This document shows positions 1 to 10,822 of a stretch of DNA of 64,000 nucleotides, piece by piece; the first letter of the stretch is position 1, and every line of letters starts with the position of its first letter. This DNA is from Isoetes taiwanensis (taxonomy: Eukaryota; Streptophyta; Lycopodiopsida; Isoetales; Isoetaceae): contig JAJEKV010000036.1 in the NCBI GenBank assembly GCA_021234155.1, forward strand, positions 2,286,996 through 2,350,995. The letters run 5' to 3'. The notes below the pieces were generated by a model, which was given only the letters and a program-made list of their open reading frames with translations, ran no database searches and was not told where the DNA came from. Both the position numbers and the translations under genes were made by a program.

Positions 1-833
1 CACCCAGTTTAACCCCTAGAGCAATGCCTTGAACGCGATCCGCCATGCCTCCAGGCTTCAAGGTGGTTCACCACCAAGAACCCTGAGCAATGCATTCAAT
101 GCGGTCTAACCCGGCCAAGATCGGGATCTAACCTGCCATCCGCCAGATCGACTCGGGTTTGGTTTGCCCAAACGAACCCTCGTAGCAATGCTACGCTAGG
201 GGCGCCCTCACGACCGGGTCCGTCTCCGCCATCGCCGGTTTGCGTGTTCGCCTGGCGAACTGGACGGGCCGGGCCTGGCGACTTTTAGGGTTCGCCCGGG
301 CGAAACCCGCTTTTGGTCCGACAAGTTAGTTTCGGGATCCAATAAAGTGGGCGAGATGGTTTTACATGTATCACTTGAAATGGACATTATCTGCAAATTG
401 TATGCTAGCATGATTGTGGAATTCCTCCGGGTTGCTTAACTTTGTATCAATGCAATACTACAATGGTTGACGCATTTAAATAAAATTGTTTGTAGTATGG
501 CACTTCTAAATCTTTAAAAAATAGCTCAAATCCTCAAATTTTGACAAACGTAGTCTTTCCTTTCATCCCATAGCGGTAGTCAGGGTATGCTCTGCAAATG
601 CTCTGGTGGAGGTCATAGATGGTAGCAGTGGTCAGGTTATGCTCTGGAAATCCTTTGTTTGATTTTGTTTTGTGCATATAACCAGTAGGAAACTATACAA
701 TCGACTATGCGATCCCATTTTTGGCTTTAACACTCAGGTTTTTACTTCCGGAGCAACTAGCATTTTGTGGATAAGCCCATTCTTCAATATGTGAAGAAAT
801 TTTCATTTGTTGTTTTTTAATTTGCAAAAACAG
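1..833. other. Intergenic sequence, no gene seen
   Basis: I see no convincing coding exon here. The first 320 bases are GC-rich and contain CpG-rich words around GGGTTCGCCCGGGCGAAACC, unlike the AT-rich DNA that follows, so they may be the edge of a repeat. The remainder is AT-rich. It may hold introns of whatever gene owns the exon at 834-994. Confidence 0.4.
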
Positions 834-994
834 AAGGAAGATTTCTAGTTTTGCGGCTTTATCTCCAAGATTTCTTAGCTATAGCAGCCATTCTGGGGTT
901 GCTAGATTTGGTGCTGGCATCGAACGATTTTTACCAATCAGGTGAGGATGGCAGTGCAGATTTCATGTACAATGGACTTCGTGTAGATCCTTAA
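834..994 (+). CDS. Unidentified terminal exon (about 53 codons)
   Basis: An AG acceptor (ending at 833) is followed by an open frame entered in phase 1, ending at TAA 992-994. It reads GRFLVLRLYLQDFLAIA, then AILGLLDLVLASNDFY, then an acidic GEDGSADFMYNGLRVDP tail. The amphipathic, non-repetitive composition looks like real coding sequence, but I do not recognise the family. Upstream exons would lie left of 834 and none is visible. It lies 950 bases upstream of ICln on the same strand. It may be the last exon of a neighbouring gene or a stranded gene fragment. Confidence 0.35.
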
Positions 995-1941
995 TTCGGG
1001 AAAGATCAACGTAACATTTTTGTGTGCTTCTATACTAATCCTTTGTGCTTAAACCTAATGTAAGATGATGACAGCCCTTCTTGAACCACCCAAAGATGAA
1101 ACAACTTAATTATAGAACCGAAGGAAGAAGCGAGGTCTTTCGTGCTATATAACAAATAGTTGCGGCGGCCAAAAGCATGGCTTTTGAGTTTTTTGGGAAA
1201 TAATTTGGAGATTACAGGTCTCCAACTTAGACACATTTAGTTCAATTTCACAAGCTCATAACTGAGATCCTTTTTGACTTGATACAAAAATCTACTTTGC
1301 TGTGAGTTGGGCAAGAGAAATGTTCGTGGCGGCCTTGGCCGCCGCGATAAATTACTTGTAATATATTAATATAACACATGAAACCATTGAAAGGGGCATC
1401 TCACATGTTACAAAATTGAACCATTGAATTAAACCCCCCCGACCCCCTCAGTTGTTTTTGCTGATATTCGTGTAGGGCATCCAACGGTTGGCGAGGAGCT
1501 CGAAATAAAATATGCCTGTACATTTATATTATATTATTATATATTATATATAATATATTTATACAGTATATACATACAATGCGATCCACAACCTTTGCTT
1601 CAACTCCGTATTCTAAACTACAATTAATTAAAATTTGCTAAAAAATGGGCCGCGCTTAACAACGGCAGAAATCACCTGAAATCGACATCCAACGGTCCGA
1701 GCCTACCGATGGATATATACAGACTAAGAATAGCTCATCGCCAAGTTTTCCACACCAGGAAGGACAACTGAATACCTTTCCCGTATACGAAATTGCCATG
1801 CTATCGCCAGGCCAGTAGTTTCCTGAGATTATACGGTGAATCCACGGTTGGGATTGTGAGAATGAATGAGGGGAAAACGGAAGCTAAAACCCTTGAAGAG
1901 TTGTAAGTTGGCATCGATAGCGAGCTATAGCAGGCGGCGAG
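995..1941. other. Intergenic region upstream of ICln
   Basis: No gene is seen. The stretch holds a C-run at 1433-1446, a TA-rich block at 1525-1570 and weakly structured AT-rich DNA. The ICln promoter and 5' UTR should lie in the last few hundred bases, but I could not pick out a reliable TATA box or start site. Confidence 0.4.
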
Positions 1942-3828
1942 ATGGTGCTGAAGAGCGTAGAAAGCAGGGCCCCAAGCGGAGGACCCATTCTCGACCAAAC
2001 CGAAGAAGAGGTTATTGAGCTTGTGCAACCTGAAGTTGATATAGTATTGGGAGATTCTTCTGCTCAGGGACCAGGCACACTTTACGTTACTACTAAGTAC
2101 ATTCACTCTCTACTAGCTCAATTTTTGCACTTGAATCTACTTTAGCAGTTCCATAGGGTTTAGGGTTTTCCGTAGTAGGCTGTTAATTAAATATTCTTAA
2201 GGTTTTATTCAGTATGCTGTAGTTTCTGAAGACCTTTCTTTTCTATACGATGTTAACTAACACTTCAGATATTACCCTGGTTATGCACTGAGTAATCCAA
2301 TGAGTTTTTCTAATTGCAGGCAGATAATTTGGCTCAGTGATCATGATTTGGGAAAGGGATACGCTGTAGATTTTTTATCACTGACCATGCATGCCATATC
2401 AAGGGATAATGAAGCATATCCAGTACCTTGCATATACACACAGGTATCATTGCTCCACCTTCACTTCCTGCCTATATTTCTTGCAATTTCTGTTTTGAAA
2501 CCTAAAAGGCACTATTTCTACATAGCATTATGGAAACAGACTTTTATATACCTGGGCATAGAAAGCGTAGAATGCATTTGACATGATTTAATTTTAAATA
2601 TATGTAGGCAGTAAGATGAGAACACAGTTGAGCTGATAAACTAAGACTTACACCTGTTCTATGGTTACAAATTAAGGTAGCTTTTTTGTCTACTAGCTAA
2701 AATTTTAATCTATTAAACTCTAGAATACTTTTGGAAAGCTTTCTGCTGTAGTGCATGGTCTCATGTAAAAATCTCTCTTTTTCTTTGGTTTCATGCGTTG
2801 GATGTTCTGTGAATAGCAGTTCACTGCATAAGGGATTGATAATGCAAAAAATGTTGTTAGCGTGTTTGTGAGATTGAGGGGTGCCATGTTGCTTAAGAAA
2901 TGAACACCTTGCTAGGGAAGAGCAATGAAAGAATTCTCATGGTTTTGATGTTGAGATGGGCAAATAAAAGAGTGTTAACGTTGTTGACCATCTTTATAAT
3001 AGCAAGGCTGCTGGATACCTGGAACCCCGCATTTAAAATGTTTGTAATTTTGGTATATGTTTGCTGCAGATTGCAGGTGATGAGGATGAATATGAAGCAA
3101 GTGAGGAGGACGAACATATAGAGTCAGAAGAAGATGCTGCACAGGACTTATCCAGAGTTTTTGAAATGCGTTTGGTTCCAAAAGATGCCAGTTTGTGTAT
3201 CCTTGTCATTAGGAGGAATTGTGCCAATAGAAAACTGTACTTTTTGAAGTCTTATCATTTATGTATAGCCTTGATTTAGAAGCTGTTGCTGAAAGTGGAT
3301 AACCTCTTTCGTGTACTGTGTAACTGTGCTGCATTGAATCCTGACCCAGTAGTTGGTAAGTATTCCTGCATGGTTACTATCTTGTTCTAATTAAATAGCA
3401 TTTCATATCACCGCATTGAATCCTGATCCAGTAGGTGGTAAGTATTCCTGCATGGTTACTACCTTCTTCGATTTAAATAGCATTTCATATCAGAATGTGT
3501 GTACAAAGGCGCTGACAATATATTCTGGTTGCAACGTTTTGAAGAGCAAGAAGGTGAAGGTGAATGGTTTTTCAATGAAGAGGAGATACAAGCTGGTTTT
3601 ATTGGCCAAAATGGGACAGAGGGAAACATTTCTGAGGTACATCTGTCTCCCACTTCTGTTATCTTTGTAATGGAGTTTGATTAGCTTAAATTGCTCTTTG
3701 TTGTTTAACATTCTCTACACGTTATTGATTGCTCCTTTTATAGCTAACATATTGCGTTGGTTTTCCAGCTACATGCATTCGACCCCAGGTTTGAAGATGC
3801 AGAAGATTTCATTGATGAAGATCTTTAG
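1942..3828 (+). CDS. ICln: ICln, chloride conductance regulator / methylosome subunit pICln
   Basis: Exons: 1942-2096, 2320-2443, 3070-3196, 3296-3355, 3494-3666, 3769-3828. Together they make 699 nt, or 232 residues, close to the roughly 230 of plant ICln. ICln has a PH-like fold and delivers Sm proteins to the PRMT5 methylosome during snRNP assembly. It was first described as a volume-sensitive chloride current regulator. Visible hallmarks are IIWLSD and KGYAVDFLSL in exon 2, SRD..AYP.PCIYTQ, an acidic loop in exon 3 (about residues 97-115), MRLVPKD, LNPDP in exon 4, LSPTSVI in exon 5, and the acidic C-terminus RFEDAEDFIDEDL. All phases agree (2,0,1,1,0). Intron 3 is U12-type, and exon 4 with its following intron is partly duplicated in tandem. 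The exon 5 end is the least certain: a GTACAT donor after SE would also stay in frame. I chose the later donor because it keeps LSPTSVI. The gene looks functional. Confidence 0.9.
3197..3295 (+). other. Candidate U12-type (minor spliceosome) intron of ICln
   Basis: The donor is GTATCCTT, the exact minor-spliceosome 5' splice-site consensus. A CCTTGAT word (branch A at 3274) fits the U12 branch-point consensus and lies 21 nt before the AG at 3295. Splicing here joins ...KDASL|LDNLF with the spacing expected for ICln. The alternative GT donor at 3191 gives a slightly shorter junction and has a poor consensus. The intron is 99 nt. Confidence 0.7.
3331..3493 (+). repeat. 82-bp tandem duplication spanning the exon 4 donor of ICln
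   Basis: Copy 1 (3331-3412) and copy 2 (3413-3493) share most bases, starting GCATTGAATCCTGA and ending CATTTCATATCA. The unit contains the end of exon 4, its GGTAAGT donor and about 50 nt of intron. There are therefore two donors, at 3356 and 3438, and one real acceptor (AG ending at 3493). Reading on through the first donor meets a TAA, so the first donor gives the intact protein. Confidence 0.85.
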
Positions 3829-5620
3829 ACTCTTTTGTGGGGGCGTAAGCAGACAGACGTGTAAAATGTTACTAACCAACACACAGGGAGGAGAGCGGGA
3901 GTTCCTTTTGCCATATTGGCAGGTTTCACTTTTGTAGTCATTTCTTTCTAATTTATTCATCGGATTATAAAGTAGAACCCTTCGATGTTTACCCTCATAT
4001 GCCATGCCTAGAAATAAAAACATCTGCTGTGTTTCCCCAATACGAAACGAATTGTTGAAGGTTTATGCACTAAGTTTAATTCAATGGAGCAACAAGGTGA
4101 CAGGCTATCCAGACTTTTTCTGGCATGGTAAATATAACTTTTGGAAGGTTCAGGCTGTAGGAGGCAGAGGCAATGTTTGCAATGCAGATTGGGTTAGAGC
4201 AAGTTTTATCCACGGTCTTATATTGACAATTTATGGATATGCTTAGATCAAGGAATATGCTGTCAGATCAAGGCCCTTGACTATAAACATGTGCCGACCC
4301 AAGGGTTTATGAGTCAACCCTTTTTGGGGGTTGGGTCGGTCAACCCATTTGGAAAGGGGCATCGAGGTGAGTATTGAGGGATATTTGTGGAATGCCGTTG
4401 GCGGAGATACGTGCTCAGTCTGGAATGTGCGAGGAGGAATATGGTTTTTAGATGGCAAGAGATAAAGTCCAAAGGAAAGGATTTAAAGAGTCTTTGAATG
4501 TAAACAGAAGCGTAGACAATACTAACACAAAAAGCCATATCTTAGGTAACAATACATCTTGCGTAGACAATACTAATACTAACACGTGAAAACAATTTAA
4601 ATAAAATTTTGCCCTCGTGTCTAGTAGCGCCATGCCATGTGGCACACATTCAAACCCTGAATGTGAACACCTTTTCTCCGTATCTTTTTCTTGGCTGTTT
4701 GGCTATTTTACACACAGATCAGAGATCTCCTAGCTATTCTTGACATTTTATTCAACGATTCCGAAGGTCTACCCTGCATTCTTAGGCCTTTACCAGAGAA
4801 TTTGAAGGTTTTACTGTCACAGGATTTTATCTAAATTGTTTCCACGTTACAAAAATGTTGCTTTAAACAACATTCTGGCATGTCAACCATGTCTCCGTGC
4901 ATCAGCATGGTTTCCAATTCTTAGACTAATCAGTATATCTAGAGCGCACACTGTATTCTCATATTCGAACGCCATATTATCTATGATTTTGCAATGGTTT
5001 AGCTTTGAATATTTCTCCATGAAAAAACCAATTTTTTTTAGTCCCCATAAAACACATGCAAGCATCGAGCTCTCTTATTTTAGGGTTTGTGGAAAAGAGG
5101 GCATGCTTTAGGGTGTTCTATCCTTCTGTTGGTGGACCGAGTTCTCTTGAGGCAATAGAAGTTTCTAAAGCGTAGGTCGTTATCTCCAAATGCGATTCAG
5201 GCCCACGCTAACAACCCCCATTGAAAACAAATTTCAAAGTGGATTCGGTGGGTTTTGCCCCACGATTAATGAACCGCAAAGTCGGTGAGTTTTGGCACCG
5301 AAGTTTCTAAAGTACATGTCATCTCCAAATGATTTCGGTCCGGGCAACTCTCAAATACTTTGATTTGAGTCAGCGGTGGCTATGGCGTGGCGAGTTCTAG
5401 AGATACAAATAACCATCGATACGATTTTTGCAACGCTTCTTCATGGTACTCAAAGCTTTCTTCAGAAGCCCAAGAAATACATAATCAATAACTTGTTCAA
5501 ATTGTTTGGTTCTTAAACAGTTAATTAATTTATATGCTTCTTTTCTATTGAAGGCCCCAATTCCTATCATCAAGGATCAACCGGTGAATCTCCTGGGATT
5601 TTAAGTCTTGAACAAATTTT
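3829..5620. other. Intergenic / intronic sequence, no gene seen
   Basis: This holds the ICln 3' UTR and about 1.8 kb of non-repetitive sequence. If the DCC-family exon at 7481 belongs to an intact gene on this strand, its 5' exons should be here. I looked for its N-terminal DGVC.LC motif. I found only a weak NVCNADWVR-like string near 4170, which I do not accept. Confidence 0.35.
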
Positions 5621-5859
5621 ACTCAATATTCCAAGAAAGGCATCCATGCATTCGTAGTTGCTCCATTGACAACACCGAAACTTTGTTTGATCTCACCGAT
5701 GGATGCATCATTCCTGGGCAAATGAATTTGTCTTTGGTTTTTTTCCATTAGAAGATAATGTGCATACCGGGTATGTGTATGTTTGCTTTTATTTAAAAAC
5801 ACGGAAAATGCTATCTTTTCTATCATTAAATTGTTTGGTATGCCAAATTGTAAAGTTTT

Positions 5860-7412
5860 CCGAAATGAGCCTCTTTTCTCACCGTTCACCGAAAGTAGCA
5901 TATTTAAGCTTAGGGCAATTTGGGCGAGACATTACGCGTAATCTTGGGCAAAGATTTGAATTGGTGGAGGGGAAGTAAACTCACCATGGTGGTAGGATTC
6001 TCGTAGCCAAGTCGGTCTGCTCAGTAGCACTCATGTTTACATTTCTCCCTGCATACTTCTGCCGGGAAAGTGTGGTTAAGGAGTTGGATGACACTATTCG
6101 CACTTTTGTTTGGGGAGGGAACGAGGAGGGGGCTACAAAGGAAGGTCGATGGTGGTGGAAGTAGTTCCGGCCCCGCATAAAAAGGTGGGGCTTGGGTATG
6201 CTTGATGTATCGCTGCACACCTGGGGTTCTGGTGTCGAATTCATCCGGTTTGTTGCAGTGAGCAAATAATCCCTGTGTTTGGCTCTCATAATACCGCCTG
6301 GCCACTCTCTATTGTGTTTAGGAAGCCGCCTATTTTGGCTCGGCTTGCCGTGGGCTCTGCTTGAGGATTTGTGGCCATTCCCTCATGCTTCGCCTTTTCT
6401 TAAGGGTCTCCCCGGGCTTGGAAGGTGGTCAAGGTTCTCTTTTCATTGGACCCTAGCAGGTGTATGGTAGCCTCATCGCCCTTTCTCCGGGTACCCTTGG
6501 ACTCACTCACATCTCCCTTGGCCTCTTCCCTACACCCGTGTACTCGGCGCCGGATGGATTCTTTGCCGGGGGTAACATCCATCCGTGACTAGTATTGGGA
6601 GGGTCATCCGCGCCGCGGGAGTTTTTTTAGGAGAGATTTTACCTTCGGGCGTGGGACATAATGGACTTGGGCCAGAATTGCCAATGCTATATTCCATTGC
6701 GCTTGGAGTCGCATAGTGGACTTGATGCATCTCGGTTTGTAGCATCGCTTATGGGCTCCTAGTGCTTCAGACACGCTGTCAGCCGGATAAGTGGTCGCTG
6801 AGCTTCCGTGGAGTAAGTGACCCCATGTGTGAAGTGGGCGGGAATACATTGTCTCCTCCTAAAATCTGCACCCTTTTGTGGCATCTTGCACCGTAGCCTT
6901 AGGGTGAATGTCCGAGTCCACATGTTCAAGCCTCGGTGTAGCGTAAACATGCCCTTTATGTGGGAGGCGACGTGAGACCATTGAGCACCGCTTTGTCCTA
7001 TGCACGTGAGGTAGGGCAGCTTGGTCCCGGTGAGAGCCCTCTTTGGGACTTCACTATGCCGTCCGGAAGATTCTCTTGGGAGTCCTTCCTAGCGGGGCAA
7101 AGGCTGCCAAAGCCCAGCGCGTTCGTTTATGCAAAGCTTGGCTTTTGTGGCTGATTTGGAAAAGACGGAGAGCGAAGGTCTTTCAGTTGGTTCCGATCTT
7201 GAGGCATAAGTTGTGGCAGGCTTACCAAGTCTCAAGCTTGTCTGGCACAGTTAAGCGGGAAATTTGGTCGACATTCCTACAGATTGTGGATCATGATGGG
7301 CGCTTCATTTCTTAGCACCACACTTATCATTGTACTTGATCGCATTCTAGTGGTTTAATATATTCTTATATTCTTCAAAAAAAAAAAAAAAGAAAAGAAA
7401 AAAAGAAGGAAA
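5860..7412 (+). mobile_element. 5'-truncated LINE fragment with poly-A tail
   Basis: Three-frame reading gives broken pieces of a plant LINE ORF2. They include a reverse-transcriptase C-terminal segment near 5900-6000 (GQFGRDITRNLGQRF, VEGKW), then TFVWGG at about 6100, and a late PLWDF.MPSGRFSWESF segment near 7040-7090. Frame changes and stops are frequent, so it is dead. It ends in an A-rich tail at 7377-7412, which fixes the orientation as plus. The tail lies only about 70 nt before the acceptor of the DCC-family exon, so the element probably sits in an intron. Its 5' boundary is approximate. Confidence 0.6.
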
Positions 7413-7480
7413 GCAAGCTTTTGTAATGTTAGTGTTGAAAGTCCTTTTCTCACTTTGGTTTTTAACTGTTTTATCTCCAG

Positions 7481-7809
7481 CTGCATTGAAGATTGCCTCA
7501 TATCTGCCATGTCCATATGCGACATTACGTGTTTTCCTCTTTATACCTGCACCAGTCCGGGACTCCATCTATGATTTTGTGGCAGACAATCGTTATCATT
7601 GGTTTGGACGGACAGAGAAATGCATAGTTCCATCAGATGAGGTGCTTGATAAATTCATTGACAAGGAGGAGATGCTACAACAAAGGCTTAAGAAAGAGCA
7701 GGAGCATTGCCAAGGCTTTGGTTGCTTATTATCAGAAGTATATCGACGAGCAGTCCAGAAAGCTTGCAGCAGTATGATCGAACTTGGAGAAAAAACGATG
7801 AGGATTTAA
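7481..7809 (+). CDS. DCC-family (thiol-disulfide oxidoreductase-like) protein, 3' exon
   Basis: After a good acceptor (TTTTATCTCCAG) the frame reads ALKIASYLPCPY, FLFIPAPVRDSIYDFVADNR, YHWFGRTEKCIVPSDEV and LDKFIDKEEML. This matches the C-terminal half of plant DCC-family proteins, often plastid proteins, with the signature P.P.RD..YD.VA.NRY.WFG. The N-terminal half with the DxxCxxC motif was not found upstream, and a LINE lies directly before this exon. The gene is therefore either split by a very large intron or an orphan fragment. After KEEML the frame runs on to TAA at 7807. In that stretch another frame is also open (AKALVAYYQKYIDEQSRKL), which hints at a frameshift or an alternative end. 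Confidence 0.65.
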
Positions 7810-8256
7810 CTGTTTGTTTATTATTGATAGTCAATTTGAATACTTTTGTTTTACAGGCCATCAGGCCTTTATAACAGAGGATTGCAGTCAGGTTCTTGTG
7901 TTCTCAATAAGAAATTAGGCATGGAAATTAACAAAAAGTAAATTAGATGATTTGAAATGCAAACTTTGGGGGTTTGAATTGAGCAATATAATCATAACCT
8001 AGCATGCTTTGGTTTCTTTCTTGCTGGATACAGATCATGGAAGGATATCTGCTTATCATGTGAAGCATTGACGTTCTTGGACTTGTTTTCTGATTGTTGG
8101 TGTGGAAATTCTTTTCATTGCTGAAGAGTAGTGCCCTCCTCCAAGTTTGTACCATACCAGCTGGCTACATGAAATTGAACCAATGTCCTCTACTCATGCG
8201 CAACAATTTGATGTCCTTACATTTGTCGCTTGTGTGGAATTTTTTACATTGCCGAT
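7810..8256. other. 3' flank of the DCC exon, no gene seen
   Basis: AT-rich sequence with no convincing exon. It probably includes the 3' UTR of the preceding gene. Confidence 0.35.
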
Positions 8257-8425
8257 GAATAGAATAGAATAGAATAGAATAGTTTTTTAACGTCCACGGA
8301 GACCAATAGGTCATGGGACCCATACAATGGGCTAGTACAATCATTACTACTAGGATTAAAAAACCCCTGCCTCGAAAGGTTTTCAAGGGAAAAACCTTTG
8401 CAGTAATGATGATACTAGACAAGCG
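8257..8425 (-). mobile_element. LINE 3'-end fragment with (CTATT)n tail
   Basis: On the minus strand this ends GGTCTCCGTGGACGTTAAAA followed by a pentamer tail, seen on the plus strand as (GAATA)n at 8257-8282. Upstream of the tail it carries the same GGTTTTTCCCT...GAAAACC.TTCG block found in the 3' UTR of the long LINE at 13.9 kb. It is a severely 5'-truncated insertion of a related LINE. Confidence 0.6.
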
Positions 8426-8825
8426 GAGATAATGACTACTGAGGGCTCAGTAATTGCAGATGTTTATCTAGAACCTCAAGTATGTATAATGCCAAGTCAT
8501 GCATAGATGATGCACAGATGATTGTCGATGAATAGTTTTATCTAGATCAACAGGTCCGATAACATGTTTTACCATAAATAATGTAACATTATTCTATAAT
8601 GTTTTAACTTGTGCGTTAAGATTCTTATGTAGATATATGTAACATCTGCATATGTGGCTGCTGCAATGGTTGACCTGGTGTTCAACTGCATGATTAACTG
8701 ACCAAAAAACCGTTAGAAGAAAGGGGAGCAGAATGAGGAGCACACACACACTTGCACACTTACATAAACAGGCTAACTAGCCCATAAAGTTTACCTATGT
8801 TTGCTTTAGTTATGTTTGCTTTAGT

Positions 8826-9255
8826 CAGGGCCCGAAGGGCCCAAATTTTTTTTTTAATATAACAATCAACACACAACTACCATTAACATTATTAACACAA
8901 ACCATTGCATTTAACACATTTAAATTAAAATCCCCCTTAAACCCCCTTTGGTTTGGGTGCATATTCACACGGGGGGTTACGTAGGGCAGCGAGAGCCCCA
9001 AAAACATATTTACAATACATGTACAAAATTAACACCATTAAGTACATTCTGTCAAACCTTATAGTATTTTGCAAACTGTAATATACAGTATACAAAAACT
9101 TGTACATGCATGCCCCACAAACGAGGAACGCTATGTACGGTCCAGATCTTGGAATAAAGGGCAAATATGCCCACCCGACAGACTCTCGTTGCTGAGTAAC
9201 CCCCTCCGTGAATATGCACCTAAACCAAAGGGGTTTAAGGGGGATTTTAATTTAA
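8826..9255. repeat. Dispersed foldback repeat (family A), left part
   Basis: The copy begins with the palindrome GGGCCCGAAGGGCCC. An arm at about 8905-8996 (ATTAAAATCCCCCTTAAACC, then GGTTTGGGTGCATATTCACA) recurs inverted at about 9180-9255. The middle (about 9055-9180, with CCCCACAAACGAGGAAC) is the reverse of the segment that follows the arm in the copy at 22.8 kb. So two copies of one repeat probably lie head to head. Its right part continues at 11,894 after an inserted element. Other copies are at 13,640, 22,797 and 29,826. Confidence 0.7.
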
Positions 9256-10019
9256 CACTAGAGTTGTTATCGAACTATTCTCGGTTCATCCACCGAGAAT
9301 TGGTCCAAAGATACCCTCTCGCCACTTAAACCCGTGTATCTAACAAGAGAAATTTCCATTTCACAAGATACCACCACACTTTTGGAATCTTCACTGATTC
9401 TTTATGGCCATGGAGAATTTCATGACCAATAGATTTTTGATATGTTGTGGTGATTGCCTTCACCTCATTGAATTCAAATAGTTTTTACGCCGGCCTGAAT
9501 CATTCTTCAAACTTTCTAGCATAAAGGGGTCCAAACGTTTCTAAAATTGAAAGTAATTGACGTTTTATGATAAAACATGTTGATATGCATGTTTTCATGT
9601 TTCGTTGCCATTAGATGGCATTATATGAAGTCGTCAAACCATTTTTAGCTCAAAAAAGCTGTTTGAGGTTGTGAATTGTTTCTCCTTTACTATAACAAGT
9701 TTTGACGTAGGACTTGCGGCCATAAGTTGTCAACTCTAAGAGCTATAGTCCAATAATTTTTTGAAATGTGTATGTCATGTTGATCTCAATTTTCACTAAA
9801 GAAGATTCGATACCGAATCCAGGACAAAAATAGAACTAACGTGGTTTAACTAAACTCATATATAAGCTTTCTAAGGGCAATAAATGATGCACTCCATTCA
9901 TTCCACTTATACATTCATAATAAAGAATTTTATGAACTTAAATATGGTGAATAACCATGTATTCTTTACATTTAGAAGGTTGCCACTACACAAAATTAGA
10001 GTTTAGCTAAGGTAATAAT

Positions 10020-10500
10020 ACAAAAAACTCATCTTTTATGGTAGGCAATACTTTTTATGAATGTCACCCTTCCTTGGCAACATAGATCTTGAATTTCATG
10101 TTAAAGTAACATATTATATACAAGATTTGATATAAAATAGACATGGACCATTTCTGGTTTGTACTTAGGCTTGCCATATTTTAAGGCAAGATAACATTCT
10201 TTTTCAACTCATGATTGACGAAACATGTGATAGAAGTTTAAAATATAGTTTGTATCGTCTACGATGAAATCTTCTTATTTTTTACTATCATAAACTTAGT
10301 ACACGTGTTTGCTGCTTAAGAGTTCCTACTTTAGGTATAATAATAGTAACTTTAGCTTATCTTTCATGATAGACTATAATTTTTATGGGTTCAAGCTTCA
10401 TTGGCAACATAGATCTCCAATTTGATGTTAAAAATAACATACTACTATATGTAAGATTTGAATATAAATGGGCATGGACCATTATGGTCCACAATTAATG
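10020..10500. repeat. Diverged direct repeat inside the TTAA element
   Basis: The blocks at about 10,070-10,160 and 10,405-10,490 share GGCAACATAGATCT, AACATA...AGATTTGA.ATAAA and GCATGGACCATT-like words in the same order. The period is about 335 bp. It looks like an old internal duplication. Confidence 0.6.
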
Positions 10501-10751
10501 AATTGGGTATAGAATTAAATCTCTCTAATTATGATTACCAATTTTATTTATTGTTCATTTGTCACTTATACAATGATATGGCGATTTTCTACCTTCTCTA
10601 ACATAATTTTTGGAAGGGTGAGTAGAGATTCATATAGGTTCAGTTTGCTTGTGCTTCAACTTTACCATTAAATAATGCAATTCTAGCAACCAACTAATTA
10701 AGATGAGGATGTTCTGGCTTCTTGAATGATCATAAGCCATGTGGACCAGCA

Positions 10752-10822
10752 ATGGAAGGAAGGAAGGAAGGAAGGAAGAAAATTTTAACGTCCACGGAAC
10801 CCAATCGGGTTATGGGAAAGCA
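10752..10822 (-). mobile_element. LINE 3'-end fragment with (TTCC)n tail
   Basis: On the minus strand it reads ATAACCCGATTGGGTTCCGTGGACGTTAAAA (given here in two halves: ATAACCCGATTGGG and TTCCGTGGACG) followed by a TTCC tail. It matches the end of the element at 29.0 kb. It is a very short truncated insertion nested in the TTAA element. Confidence 0.55.

Noticed and set aside
4140-4250. Possible first DCC exon (NVCNADWVRASF)
   Set aside because: It resembles DGVCNLCN..VR only loosely, lacks the second Cys spacing, and no splice sites join it to 7481.
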